Source: Chitinophaga silvisoli (GTDB lineage Bacteria; Bacteroidota; Bacteroidia; Chitinophagales; Chitinophagaceae). From it: DNA of 64,000 bases. Of the stretch, positions 41,403-51,709 are shown in pieces. How positions within the stretch are numbered: position 1 is the first letter of the stretch; every line of letters starts with the position of its first letter. A model generated the notes under the pieces. It ran no database searches. It saw nothing but the letters and a program-made list of their open reading frames with translations, and was not told the DNA's origin. The position numbers were made by a program, and so were the translations under genes. Location of the stretch: the NCBI RefSeq assembly GCF_003412465.1, contig NZ_QTJV01000013.1, forward strand, positions 124,001-188,000, in the 5' to 3' direction.

Positions 41403-42674
41403 CTATTCAAAAAAAGGCATTCCCGCCATCGCATACTTCCTCATCCCCTCCTCATTTATCTCTACCCCTATACCATCCTTTTCTGAAACCCTGATAAACC
41501 CATTATCCACCCATTCGCCATCATAAGACACAATCTCCTTAAACATCGGCTGTGTATGAAAATAACTCTGCCATTCCAATATCATAAAATTAGGTACAGC
41601 CGCACACACATGTGCTGAAGCCATCGCTCCCAAAAAAGAAGCTACCATATGCGGTGCAAACGGCACATAATAAAGATTAGCCAGGTTAGCTATCCGCTGG
41701 CCCTCCCCTAGCCCACCACATTTTTGCAGGTCAGGCATTACGATATCTACCGCTCCTGTCTCAAGCATTCTCCTGAACCCGTAAGCCAGGTATTGGTTTT
41801 CCCCAACGCAAATAGGCGTACTGGTGGAATCAGCTATTAATTTATAAGCTTCTACATTTTCAGCCGGTACTGGTTCTTCCAGCCACATCAGGTTCAGGGG
41901 TTCCAGTCGTTTGGCAATGTTACGGGCCGTAACCGCATCATAACGACCATGCATATCAGCACAGATATCAATGTCCGGGCCTACTGCCTCACGGGCAGCT
42001 GCCAGTTGATCATACATACGTTGCAGCTCAGCCGGGCTGGCTGTCCAGTTATACAGATCATACTTATTGGGATCATTTACCTGGTCAAGATCAAACTTGA
42101 TCGCATTGAACCCCATTTTCCTGGCCTTACGTGCTGCTTCTGCAAAATCATCAGGTGTAGGCAAATTACGTTGATACAGCGCAGTATCACAATATACGCG
42201 TACCTTATCACGAAACTTACCACCCAGCAACTGATAAACAGGAAGGTGCAGGGCTTTGCCTGCAAGGTCCCACAAAGCTGTTTCTATGGCCGACAATACT
42301 GCAACATACATCCCTGATTGAGCACCCTGAAAAAAGCCTGATTTACGGATGTCCTCAAACAAGCGATGCACATTCAGCGGACTTTTCCCTACTATGCGTT
42401 CACCAAAATTCTTTACCAGGTAATAAGTACCGGCTATTGCATCCACTCCTTCTCCACAACCCCAGATATCCTGGTTAGTGTAAATCTTTACAAACAAACT
42501 ACCTTTAATATAACCGCATTTTACTTTTGTGATCTTCAGATCAGAAGGTGAAGACGCTTTAGGTGTGCGGTCAATTTTGGTTTCATAAACCTGGCCGAAA
42601 ACAGACAGAGGTGCCAGCGCAGCGGTAACAGCGGTCTGGGTCAAAAACGACCTTCTTGAGTGATGGGTTTTCAT
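41403..42674 (-). CDS. Enolase-superfamily sugar-acid dehydratase with Tat signal
   Basis: 423 aa. A twin-arginine signal (SRRSFLTQTAVTAALAPLS, R7-R8) precedes the mandelate-racemase-type fold, so the enzyme is predicted to be exported folded. The catalytic KFD is at 193-195, metal ligands are D240, E266 and E292, the second-shell H242 is in ADMHGR, and a His lies in FAPHMVAS. This is the layout of galactonate/gluconate-type acid sugar dehydratases. The exact sugar acid is not readable. It follows the FGGY kinase with no gap between stop and start, so it is coupled to it. Confidence 0.85.
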   Translation of the reverse strand: MKTHHSRRSFLTQTAVTAALAPLSVFGQVYETKIDRTPKASSPSDLKITKVKCGYIKGSLFVKIYTNQDIWGCGEGVDAIAGTYYLVKNFGERIVGKSPLNVHRLFEDIRKSGFFQGAQSGMYVAVLSAIETALWDLAGKALHLPVYQLLGGKFRDKVRVYCDTALYQRNLPTPDDFAEAARKARKMGFNAIKFDLDQVNDPNKYDLYNWTASPAELQRMYDQLAAAREAVGPDIDICADMHGRYDAVTARNIAKRLEPLNLMWLEEPVPAENVEAYKLIADSTSTPICVGENQYLAYGFRRMLETGAVDIVMPDLQKCGGLGEGQRIANLANLYYVPFAPHMVASFLGAMASAHVCAAVPNFMILEWQSYFHTQPMFKEIVSYDGEWVDNGFIRVSEKDGIGVEINEEGMRKYAMAGMPFFE

Positions 42675-44219
42675 TTACAGGGGTTTTATTGGATGAGCAT
42701 ATTTTTGCTGCAGGTTGCCGATGGCTTCAAATTCATCAAACAATTTGGCACTCAACCTTTCAAATATGCAGAAGTAATCAGCATAGATAGTATGATGCTG
42801 TTCATTCGGTTTGAAAACATTGGGCATCTCAGCTACTGCCGCTACATTATCCAGTGATGTATAAATTCCCATTTCCGTAGCACTTAACAAATAGGCACCA
42901 AAGCTCACACTGTGAAATGGTTGCCTTACCTGCACCGGCTTACTGAATATATCAGCAATCAGCTGACTGCAAAACGGGATTGTACCAAAACTACCATTTA
43001 CCGCAAGACTGTTGATGGTTTGTCGCTCGCTCAGCATTTTACCGATGCTGTAGATTTCATACAAAATACCTTCTATCGTAGCCCTTATAAAATGCCTGCG
43101 TTCATGTTTAATGTTAAGCCCGAAATAAGCCCCACGGGCATTCGCGTTCCAGATCGGTGCACGTTCTCCCAGAAGATAAGGCAGGAACAACAATCCATCT
43201 GATCCCCTTGGCACATTGGCCGCTTCGTCCATCAGTTGCTCTATACTGCTCTCCATATCAAACGGATTAGTAAATTCTCCGAATTGCCGGGTGAACCATT
43301 CAAAAATATTTCCGCCATTATTCGTAGGTCCTCCTGATACATAACAATTATCCGTAAGGAGGTAATTGAAGAACCGCATTTGTTCATCTTTCAATATATT
43401 TGGTCCCATTACCCTTACAGCCCCACTGTCTTCAATTGTTATGCTGGCTTTCTCCTCTCCTTTTTTGATGCCGTCACCTAAAGTAGCCATGCAACCATCA
43501 CTGGAACCAATCAGGATCTTCGTGTCTGCTGACAAACGTAATGATTGCTGATACGCATTTTTCAATTTACCTGCTTTTGTAAACACAGGCACCAACTCAG
43601 CTAATTGATTTGCAGTAATACCTGCGTATTGTAATGCATCATCTTCCCAGTGTACGGTATGAATATTCAATAAACCTGTGGCAGAAGCGATGCTGTAATC
43701 TATCATATACTCTCCGGTAAGCTGTTGAATAACGTAACTTTTGATGGACAGGAACTTGCTGGTGAGCCTGAACCGATCTGCATCACGATTCCTGATCCAT
43801 GCTATTTTCACCAACGGCGACATGGGATGTATAGGCGTACCTGTTAACTCATAGAGCTTTTTACCCAGCTGCGAATCACGTAGTTCCTGCGCTTCCCTTT
43901 TAGCCCGGTTATCGGCCCAGGTAATAGCATTGCCGATTGGATTCCCATTTTTATCGACAGCCAGTACACTGTGCATGGATGCACAGAAACATATACTGGC
44001 CACTTTGTATTTTTTTGGATGTATATATTCGTTCAGAATATTCTTTAGTACATATAAAGTTGTAATAAAGATCTGCTCAGGATCCTGCTCACTGTGATCA
44101 GGCTCGGTATGAAATGTAGGATAGTGCCCCTTCATAGAGCCAATGATGCAGCCATGGAGATCATAGGCAAATACCCGTACCCCATTTGTTCCTAACTCAA
44201 TTGTTATGATGCATTCCAT
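42675..44219 (-). CDS. FGGY-family carbohydrate kinase (gluconokinase-like)
   Basis: 514 aa. ATP-dependent sugar or sugar-acid kinase. N-terminal IELGTNGVRVFAYD (phosphate 1 loop), HTEPDHSEQDPEQI, and the segment TGTPIHPMSPLVKIAW that is characteristic of gluconate kinases. ATP-binding blocks GSSDGCMATLGDG and SFGTIPFCSQLIADIF are also present. Cytoplasmic. Encoded between an AraC gene and the dehydratase, on the same strand, 11 nt from AraC. Substrate is inferred to be gluconate or a related acid. Confidence 0.85.
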   Translation of the reverse strand: MECIITIELGTNGVRVFAYDLHGCIIGSMKGHYPTFHTEPDHSEQDPEQIFITTLYVLKNILNEYIHPKKYKVASICFCASMHSVLAVDKNGNPIGNAITWADNRAKREAQELRDSQLGKKLYELTGTPIHPMSPLVKIAWIRNRDADRFRLTSKFLSIKSYVIQQLTGEYMIDYSIASATGLLNIHTVHWEDDALQYAGITANQLAELVPVFTKAGKLKNAYQQSLRLSADTKILIGSSDGCMATLGDGIKKGEEKASITIEDSGAVRVMGPNILKDEQMRFFNYLLTDNCYVSGGPTNNGGNIFEWFTRQFGEFTNPFDMESSIEQLMDEAANVPRGSDGLLFLPYLLGERAPIWNANARGAYFGLNIKHERRHFIRATIEGILYEIYSIGKMLSERQTINSLAVNGSFGTIPFCSQLIADIFSKPVQVRQPFHSVSFGAYLLSATEMGIYTSLDNVAAVAEMPNVFKPNEQHHTIYADYFCIFERLSAKLFDEFEAIGNLQQKYAHPIKPL

Positions 44220-44230
44220 ATTACCGGATA

Positions 44231-45115
44231 TTATATATTACGCAAATGATTTTTTCTGAATTCGCTGGGACGGTAACCCGTTAGTTTTTTAAAAGTAGTT
44301 GAAAAGTGTTGGGATGAATAAAACCCCGTATCCAGCGCGATATTAGTTACAGTAATATCGGCACGCTTTAATAATTTTATAGCCTCCGAAATACGGATAT
44401 TAATCAGGTAATTAATAGGCGAAAAACCAGAATAACTTTTTACTTTTTCCGTGAACAAGGTTGTGCCCATACCGACCAGACCCGCCATTTCTTCTACCGT
44501 CCACTGATGCGCCAGATCCCGACGTAACAATACTTCCAGCTCCGTAAAAGTTTTAGGAAAATCACGGGTAGAATGCGTTTGTTGCGTCATTTTACGGGTA
44601 ATCTGTATCAGCAATTCATCTATCTGGTGATTGACACGAGCCTGAAATGCCACTTCCTTCTCTGATAATTCCGTATATATACATTTAATAATCCTACCCA
44701 CTTCGTTGAAGCGACTCAAGGCAGGCAAATTGTTTAATGATAAGATCTTCCCGATGGCCGCCGCCTCGGTATCAGACAGCCCACTCCATTTACCCGGCTG
44801 TATATGTCCATCCTTCTTAGGTAAGGCCAGGTGGATCCACGTGAAAGAACCGATCTTCAGCACGTCATTGTCACAACCAAATGGGATATCAGGCATGATC
44901 AGTGCTACATCACCGGGATAAAAAACATATGGTTGATGATTGATGTGCCACTCAAACCGCCCTTCTATGATATGATATATCCGTAATCCTTCCATAATAG
45001 TGGTAGGAAACATATTTAGCTGGATGGAGCCATTTTTCTTCATGCCCAACTCCAGGATATGCGGAAAAAGGTGCATTTCTGCCGATTTACCATGTTGTAG
45101 CACAAATTGATTCAT
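44231..45115 (-). CDS. AraC-family regulator of the sugar-acid locus
   Basis: 295 aa from ATG MNQFVLQHG. The N-terminal cupin-like sensor carries YHIIEGRFEWHINHQPYVFY and GDVALIMPDIP. The C-terminal double HTH has WTVEEMAGLVGMGTTLFTEK and ITVTNIALDTGFYSSQHFST, followed by the FKKLTGYRPSEFR signature. First gene of the kinase-dehydratase operon and divergent from susC, so it most likely regulates both arms in response to the sugar acid. Confidence 0.9.
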   Translation of the reverse strand: MNQFVLQHGKSAEMHLFPHILELGMKKNGSIQLNMFPTTIMEGLRIYHIIEGRFEWHINHQPYVFYPGDVALIMPDIPFGCDNDVLKIGSFTWIHLALPKKDGHIQPGKWSGLSDTEAAAIGKILSLNNLPALSRFNEVGRIIKCIYTELSEKEVAFQARVNHQIDELLIQITRKMTQQTHSTRDFPKTFTELEVLLRRDLAHQWTVEEMAGLVGMGTTLFTEKVKSYSGFSPINYLINIRISEAIKLLKRADITVTNIALDTGFYSSQHFSTTFKKLTGYRPSEFRKNHLRNI

Positions 45116-45291
45116 AACGGGTATATACAAATAGTCATGGAATTTTAATTCGCTGCATAGGCTTCTATAAAGAAAAGAAATTTGTTCTAATTACACGTAC
45201 AAAATTCACCTCCGTTTTATTTTGGAAGTTTTTAAATGTAATACCAGATAATTTGTAGCCCTAAGAATTCCTCACCACTCCAAGTTGCGTT
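45116..45291. other. Divergent promoter region araC / susC
   Basis: 175 nt that must hold the promoters and AraC sites of both operons. No exact -7 box stands out; AT-rich with a TAATTTGTAG near the susC side. Confidence 0.5.
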
Positions 45292-48200
45292 ATGAAAAAA
45301 TATTTCTACTGTAGTGCATCCCGCTTTGCGAGATGCTCGCTATTTATCATTTTCAATTTAATCTACGCTGTTACGTATGCACAAAATATTACAGGCATTG
45401 TATCGGATGATAAGGGAACAAAATTGCCGGGGGTTTCAGTGATAGTAAAAGGCAGCCCCCATGGAACCACTACTGATAACACCGGCCGATACAACATCCA
45501 TGCTCCCTCGAATGCTACGCTCGTGTTCAGTTTCCTTGGATTTAAAACAACAGAGGTAAAAATTGCAGCCCGCACAGTGATAGATGTATCCATGGTTATG
45601 GATAACCAGAACCTGGGTGAGGTGATCGTAACCGCCCTCGGTATTAAAAAACAGTCCCGTAGTCTCGGATATGCCGCCACCAGCGTTAAACCCGAAGAAA
45701 TAAGTGTAAACCGCAGCAGCAACGTCATGAATGCATTGCAGGGTAAAGTGGCCGGCGTAAATATCTCCTCACTGGGCACAGGCCCTGGCGGTACTTCAAA
45801 GATCCGCATCCGCGGCCAATCTTCAATTTCAGGACAGAATAATCCACTGATCGTTATAAACGGTGTTCCGGTTGACAACACTAATTTTAACGACAATACC
45901 ATTAGTGTAAAAGGTGGTGGTGTGTTTGCTGATGGTGGAGATGGGTTGTCAAGCATTAATCCTGACGACATTGAAAACATGACCATCTTAAAAGGGGCCC
46001 CGGCCTCTGCCCTCTATGGGTCACGTGCCAAAGACGGGGTGATCATGATCACGACAAAAACGAAAGGGAAAACCAAAGGGATCGGTGTTACTTATAACCT
46101 GAATTATACCAACGATACACCACTTGACTACACCGATTACCAGCAGGAATACGGTCAGGGAGAAAACGGTGTTCGTCCTGCAGCGCCCAACCCTACTTCA
46201 GGCCAATGGTCCTTTGGTGAAAAATTTGAGCCAGGTATGACGCAAATCCTGTTCAATAATTTAACCGTTCCCTATACACCACAGGGCAGCCGGATAAAAG
46301 AATTTTATCGCCATGGACAAAATATTGCCAATACGATTGCCTTTGAAAGCAGCAGTGATAAAGGTGGTTTCCGGATGTCATTAAACAATACCAGCAACCA
46401 GGGAATAATGCCCAACAATACCTTTAACCGCAAATCCATGAACCTTGGCTTTAGTTACAATCTGTCTGAACAATTTCTAATATCAGGCAACGTAAATTAT
46501 TCACGGGAAATCAATAAAAACCCTCCCAATATTGCCAACCAGGATAATTCTATTCCCACTACGCTGATGGCGATGTCAACCTCCATGCCATTACATCTGC
46601 TGGATGAAAACAAATACAATGCAGCAGGTGATGAATACAATTGGTCAAGGTTCACGAACCGCACCAATCCATATTGGGTACTGGCAGAACAATTCCATAA
46701 TATAAAACGGGATCGTATTTTCGGGAATGTCACCCTGAAATACTTCTTACTCCCCTGGCTGAGTGTGCAGGGCCGGTTTGGACAGGACTACTGGTCCAGG
46801 GATGAAGACGTAAACAACTTCCCTACCGGTCAGGCTTCCAGGGCGGCCGCACCACCGGGTTTTGTAAATGGCTTATATACACAGGAGTCCCGCCGCTTCC
46901 GGGAAACCAACCTTGACTACCTGGTAAATGCAAATAAAAAATTCGGTAACGTAGAAGTGAACCTGAATGCCGGTGGTAACCGCATGCGCAAACGCACTGA
47001 TGTGAACAATGTAGTGGTAACCGATTTTATTACCAGGGGAATATATACCGTTCAAAACGGACGATCCAAAGACCCCGTGTACACATTGATAGAACAGGGT
47101 GTGAACTCCCTGTATAGTTCTGCTGAATTGAACTTTAATCAGACTTACTACCTGACCGGTACCCTGCGCAACGACTGGTTTTCTACGCTTTCACCGGAGA
47201 ACAGAAGTATTATGTATCCATCTGTTTCCGGTAGTTATATTTTTTCTGAACACCTGACCCATGTTAAATGGTTGAATTTTGGTAAACTCCGCTTAGGTTA
47301 TGCTGAAGTAGGCAGCGATGGAGATGTAGCCCCGTATTCCAACCAATTGTTTTATATTCCTAATGCTAATTTCATTAACAACCCTAATGGACAACCTGTA
47401 CCGGTTGGCACCAGTGCTATCAGTAATAATGTGACCGGCACAACCTTGCCTAATGTTAACCTGAAACCTAGCCGTATAGCCGAACTGGAAGCCGGGTTGG
47501 AAATGCGGCTCTTCAACAACCGCGTAAATATTGATCTGGCAGTATACCGAAAGATTACCAGCGATCAGATTGTACTGGTGCAAATCTCCGATGCATCCGG
47601 TTATCTGAACAGACCCATCAACAGTGGTAAAAGCCGTAACCATGGGTTTGAAGCTATGCTGAACCTGGTGCCGGTTAAAAGCCCTGACTGGAGCTGGGAA
47701 TTTACCGCCAATACCTCTTACAATATCACAAAAGTTCTCAGCATTATTACCAATAAACCAGGCGAACGCATCACCACCGGTACACATGTATTTAACGGGG
47801 AAACCAGGCATGTGGTAGGCCAGGAAATCGGGCAGATTGCCGGCTATGGATATGCGTATAATGAAAAAGGCCAGCAAATTTTTCAATCAAATGGTTTGCC
47901 ACAGCGGAGCTCCGACTTTATGTTATTTGGTAGCGCGCTACCAAAATGGGTAGGTGGCTTCCTCAATACTGTCAATTACAAAGGATTTAGACTAAGCGTT
48001 TTCATCGACTACAAACTTGGTAATAAAATGCTGTCGGGCACCAACTTCAATGCAGTGCGGCATGGACTGCACAAAATGACGCTGGAAGGACGTGAGGGCG
48101 GTGTAAAAGGTGTAGGTGTCGATGCAAGTGGTAACCCCAATAATGCAGTGGCACCTGTGCAAACCTATTGGGAACACCTCCGTTCACAACAGATCATCGC

Positions 48201-48462
48201 TCCTGTAGTATACAACGGTGGTTACTGGAAATTGCGGCAGGTATCCCTGGGTTATGATCTTACCAAACATATTCCGGCCAGATGGCCTGTTAAAGGGGTA
48301 AAGCTTGACCTTGTAGCCAACAATGTATTGCTATTAAAGAAGTGGGTGGATAATATTGATCCGGAAACATTTGGCTTTGGCTCTGACAACCAGATAGGAC
48401 TTGAATCTCCCGGATTACCGACCACCCGTAGCTTTGGATTGAACCTGAATATTAAACTCTAG
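45292..48462 (+). CDS. SusC/RagA-family TonB-linked outer-membrane transporter
   Basis: 1056 aa. Signal peptide at residues 1-30. A carboxypeptidase-like N-terminal extension follows (NITGIVSDDKGTKLPGVSVI, about 31-115), then the TonB box area and plug domain (EVIVTALGIKKQ, GNVMNALQGKVAG-like). SGQNNPLIVINGVPVDNTNF and LKGAPASALYGSRAKDGVI belong to the plug. A long beta-barrel ends in NLNIKL. It takes up an oligosaccharide or glycoconjugate bound by the SusD partner, powered by TonB. Translation of the susD gene starts 2 nt after the stop. Confidence 0.96.
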   Translation: MKKYFYCSASRFARCSLFIIFNLIYAVTYAQNITGIVSDDKGTKLPGVSVIVKGSPHGTTTDNTGRYNIHAPSNATLVFSFLGFKTTEVKIAARTVIDVSMVMDNQNLGEVIVTALGIKKQSRSLGYAATSVKPEEISVNRSSNVMNALQGKVAGVNISSLGTGPGGTSKIRIRGQSSISGQNNPLIVINGVPVDNTNFNDNTISVKGGGVFADGGDGLSSINPDDIENMTILKGAPASALYGSRAKDGVIMITTKTKGKTKGIGVTYNLNYTNDTPLDYTDYQQEYGQGENGVRPAAPNPTSGQWSFGEKFEPGMTQILFNNLTVPYTPQGSRIKEFYRHGQNIANTIAFESSSDKGGFRMSLNNTSNQGIMPNNTFNRKSMNLGFSYNLSEQFLISGNVNYSREINKNPPNIANQDNSIPTTLMAMSTSMPLHLLDENKYNAAGDEYNWSRFTNRTNPYWVLAEQFHNIKRDRIFGNVTLKYFLLPWLSVQGRFGQDYWSRDEDVNNFPTGQASRAAAPPGFVNGLYTQESRRFRETNLDYLVNANKKFGNVEVNLNAGGNRMRKRTDVNNVVVTDFITRGIYTVQNGRSKDPVYTLIEQGVNSLYSSAELNFNQTYYLTGTLRNDWFSTLSPENRSIMYPSVSGSYIFSEHLTHVKWLNFGKLRLGYAEVGSDGDVAPYSNQLFYIPNANFINNPNGQPVPVGTSAISNNVTGTTLPNVNLKPSRIAELEAGLEMRLFNNRVNIDLAVYRKITSDQIVLVQISDASGYLNRPINSGKSRNHGFEAMLNLVPVKSPDWSWEFTANTSYNITKVLSIITNKPGERITTGTHVFNGETRHVVGQEIGQIAGYGYAYNEKGQQIFQSNGLPQRSSDFMLFGSALPKWVGGFLNTVNYKGFRLSVFIDYKLGNKMLSGTNFNAVRHGLHKMTLEGREGGVKGVGVDASGNPNNAVAPVQTYWEHLRSQQIIAPVVYNGGYWKLRQVSLGYDLTKHIPARWPVKGVKLDLVANNVLLLKKWVDNIDPETFGFGSDNQIGLESPGLPTTRSFGLNLNIKL

Positions 48463-48464
48463 TT

Positions 48465-49988
48465 ATGAAAAAACTCATCTTTGCAATATTACTCTTCGCT
48501 TCCTGTGAAAAGGGATTAAGTGATCTGAATATCAATGGAACAAATCCCACCTCACTCGACCCTGCCCTATTATTGAACCAGGCCATTATCAATACCTCTT
48601 TCCCGGTGAAATCCCTGGTCTTCGATATTGGAATTGTACAGCAAATGATATCACCTAATGGTGGTGTGGTGGCAGGTGCTAATTTTAACCAGGACAGTCG
48701 TGACATCACCACACAACCACTGTGGACAGCTTACTATCAAAGCGTGATCAAAAATACCTATGATGCCATTACCCGGTCTAAAGATCTGCCCAACAGGAGC
48801 AATATGTATAACATGGCACGCATTTACCAGGCTTACATATTTATGATCCTGACAGATGAATATGGAGACATCCCTTATTCGGAAGGCGGTGCAGGCTTAG
48901 TGAAAGGTGCCCTGTTTCCAAAATATGACCAGCAGCAGGATATTTACCCATTACTCATTCAGGAGCTCACAGAAGCAGCCGCAGCACTTAATACAACGGC
49001 TGTTATTGAATCCGGCGATCTGCTGTATGCCGGCAATGTGGCTAAATGGAAAAAATTTGCCAATTCCCTGTTGCTGAGAGCCGGCATGCGATTGAGTAAA
49101 GTAGATCCTGCCCAGGCACAAAGTATTGTGCAGGCAGCCGTAGCAGGCGGGGTAATTACTGCTAATGCCGACAATGCATATATACGGCATGATGCCAATT
49201 ACACCCAACCTATTGGCAATACACTGAATGGAGGTGAGGCGGCCAACTTTTACCTTGCCAAACCATTTGTTGATCAGTTGAAGAACACTGCGGACCCGCG
49301 ACTAACGGCCATAGCTATCCGATATGTTGGGGCTACCAGCGGTGCCGGGCAAACCGTAGCAGTAGGCACTACGGATCCCTCTAAACAAATTGGGATGCCT
49401 ATTGGCAAAGACAACGGTACCATTGTTGCAGCAGCAGCTGCTGATGGTCTCGCCAGCTTTTACGATTATAGCCAGGTAGACCGGCGCAGAATGCTCAAAA
49501 TTTCTTCTCCTGTGTTTTTGGTGACTGCCGCACAAACCAACCTCTTACTGTCAGAAGCCCGTTTCCGGGGCTGGATCAATACCGGTAGCGCGGCTCAATA
49601 TTTTGCTGATGGTATAAGCGCCCATATGGACCAAATGGCAGTCTATGACATGAATGCTGCTGTTAGTACAGCAGACCGTGATACTTACATAGCCGCCAAT
49701 CCGCTTACAGCCGGCAATGAACTGGAACAGATCAACACCCAATACTGGATAGCCTCCTTTCTGAATGGCCCGGAAGCCTTTGCCAATTTCAGGAGAAGTG
49801 GATTCCCTGCGCTCACGCCTAACCCATATGGGCAACCTAATAATCCGGATGTGCCCAATGGCACTTTTATCAGGCGACTCACCTATCCTACCTCCGAATT
49901 GAGCGTAAATAGCGAAAATGTGAACGAGGCCATTTCCAGGCAGGGACCTGATAAATTGAGTACAAGGATCTGGTGGGATAAACAATAA
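48465..49988 (+). CDS. SusD-like lipoprotein (SusD-like_2 family)
   Basis: 507 aa. Lipobox LLFASC (Cys 14) then EKG; surface lipoprotein that forms the lid of the SusC channel. The TPR-rich helical body (LWTAYYQSVIKNTYDAITRS, YNMARIYQAYIFMILTDEYG) and C-terminal part fit the SusD-like_2 branch. Ligand unknown; genetic context suggests a sugar-acid-containing glycan. Eleven nt before the IlvD/Edd gene, so co-transcribed. Confidence 0.93.
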   Translation: MKKLIFAILLFASCEKGLSDLNINGTNPTSLDPALLLNQAIINTSFPVKSLVFDIGIVQQMISPNGGVVAGANFNQDSRDITTQPLWTAYYQSVIKNTYDAITRSKDLPNRSNMYNMARIYQAYIFMILTDEYGDIPYSEGGAGLVKGALFPKYDQQQDIYPLLIQELTEAAAALNTTAVIESGDLLYAGNVAKWKKFANSLLLRAGMRLSKVDPAQAQSIVQAAVAGGVITANADNAYIRHDANYTQPIGNTLNGGEAANFYLAKPFVDQLKNTADPRLTAIAIRYVGATSGAGQTVAVGTTDPSKQIGMPIGKDNGTIVAAAAADGLASFYDYSQVDRRRMLKISSPVFLVTAAQTNLLLSEARFRGWINTGSAAQYFADGISAHMDQMAVYDMNAAVSTADRDTYIAANPLTAGNELEQINTQYWIASFLNGPEAFANFRRSGFPALTPNPYGQPNNPDVPNGTFIRRLTYPTSELSVNSENVNEAISRQGPDKLSTRIWWDKQ

Positions 49989-49999
49989 AAATAAGCGGC

Positions 50000-51709
50000 A
50001 TGAATTTAAGAAGCGCAGACTGGTTCGGAAAACAGGATAAAATGGGATTTGTACACCGGTCATGGTTCCGCACCCAGGGCTATCCCGATGATTATTTCAT
50101 AAACAGACCTGTCATCGGCATCTGTAATACCTGGAGCGAGTTGACTCCCTGCAATGCACACCTACGCGAAATAGCAGAAGTTGTAAAGCGTGGAATACTG
50201 GAAGCCGGAGGCATTCCATTTGAATTTCCTGTTACATCTCTCGGAGAAACGGTCATGCGCCCAACAAGCATGTTGTTTCGCAACCTAACCAGTATGGATG
50301 TAGAAGAAACCATCCGTGCAAATCCTGTTGATGGAGTTGTGTTGCTCACAGGTTGCGATAAAACCACTCCAAGTACCATTATGGGTGCCTGCAGTGTAGA
50401 CCTCCCGACGATAGTAGTACCCGGCGGAGCCATGCTCAATGGTCGTTTTCGTGGGGAATGTATTGGCAGTGGTACGTTTAACTGGGTTATAAAGGAAAAA
50501 CAAGGTGTGGAAGAATACACTGCACAGGACATCAGGGAAGTAGAGACGGGAGTAGCACGTAGCCAGGGACATTGCATGACGATGGGTACTGCAAGTACGA
50601 TGGCTTGTATGTCAGAAGCACTCGGATTGACATTACCCGGTGCTGCTGCCATTCCAGCTGTTGATGCACGCAAGAAATTACTGGCTCAGTTGAGTGGTCG
50701 CCGGATTGTAGAGATGGTAAAGGAAGACCTCAAACTCTCCCGCATACTTACCCGACATGCTTTTGAAAATGCTATTGTAATCAATTCCGCTATCGGCGGC
50801 TCTACCAATTTCATCATTCATTTACTGGCCATCGCCGGTCGTATCGGCGTTCCGCTTTCATTGGAAGATTTCGACACCATAGGCAGTAACATTCCCTTGT
50901 TAGTTAACCTGAAACCATCCGGTAAATTTTTGATGGAAGATTTTTATTATGCAGGCGGACTACCTGTTGTGATCCGTGAAATGGAACCTTATCTGCAAAC
51001 GGATGTTTTAACTGTCAATGGAAAAAGTCTCAGTGCCAATTGCCTTGTTTCCCCCTGCTACAATACAGATGTAATCGCAACGCTGCAGGAACCCCTTCAG
51101 CAGGAAGCCGGTATAGTAGTACTAAAAGGCAATTTATGCGAACTCGGAGCTGTTATTAAACCTGCTGCAGCTTCTGCCCATTTATTAAAGCATCGCGGCC
51201 GTGCAATCGTATTTGAAAGTATAGAAGATTATCTTACCAGGATTGATGATCCGGATCTGGATATTGATGAACATTGCGTGATGGTCCTGAAAGGAGTAGG
51301 CCCGGTAGGTTACCCCGGTATGCCTGAAGTAGGAAACATGGATCTGCCAATGAAACTATTGAAAAAAGGTATTAAAGATATGGTACGTATTTCTGATGGT
51401 CGCATGAGTGGTACGGCAGGTGGTACCGTGATTTTACATGTATCGCCTGAATCATCAATAGGAGGTACATTGGCATTGGTAAAAAATGACGATATGATCG
51501 AGCTGGATGTGGCTGCAAGAAAGCTGCATCTTGATATTAGTGAAGAAGTGCTGGCTGCACGCAAAGCAAGCTGGCAGCCCCCACTTCCTATGGCCACCCG
51601 TGGGTATGTAAAATTATATATTGATCACGTACAACAGGCACACCTCGGTGCAGACCTGGATATATTACGAAATGGTTCAGGATCTAAAGTGATCAGAGAT
51701 CTGCATTAA
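50000..51709 (+). CDS. IlvD/Edd-family dehydratase (pentonate/sugar-acid type)
   Basis: 569 aa. Fe-S dehydratase. C51 in SELTPCNAH, C119 in GCDKTTPS and C192 in GHCMTMGTAS correspond to the three [2Fe-2S] cysteines of L-arabinonate/D-xylonate dehydratases, and the SELTPCNAHLR form favours that branch over dihydroxy-acid dehydratase. It would turn an aldonate into a 2-keto-3-deoxy acid. Last gene of the susCD operon. No KDPG-type aldolase, isomerase or KDG kinase lies nearby, so the next step must be encoded elsewhere. Confidence 0.88.
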   Translation: MNLRSADWFGKQDKMGFVHRSWFRTQGYPDDYFINRPVIGICNTWSELTPCNAHLREIAEVVKRGILEAGGIPFEFPVTSLGETVMRPTSMLFRNLTSMDVEETIRANPVDGVVLLTGCDKTTPSTIMGACSVDLPTIVVPGGAMLNGRFRGECIGSGTFNWVIKEKQGVEEYTAQDIREVETGVARSQGHCMTMGTASTMACMSEALGLTLPGAAAIPAVDARKKLLAQLSGRRIVEMVKEDLKLSRILTRHAFENAIVINSAIGGSTNFIIHLLAIAGRIGVPLSLEDFDTIGSNIPLLVNLKPSGKFLMEDFYYAGGLPVVIREMEPYLQTDVLTVNGKSLSANCLVSPCYNTDVIATLQEPLQQEAGIVVLKGNLCELGAVIKPAAASAHLLKHRGRAIVFESIEDYLTRIDDPDLDIDEHCVMVLKGVGPVGYPGMPEVGNMDLPMKLLKKGIKDMVRISDGRMSGTAGGTVILHVSPESSIGGTLALVKNDDMIELDVAARKLHLDISEEVLAARKASWQPPLPMATRGYVKLYIDHVQQAHLGADLDILRNGSGSKVIRDLH

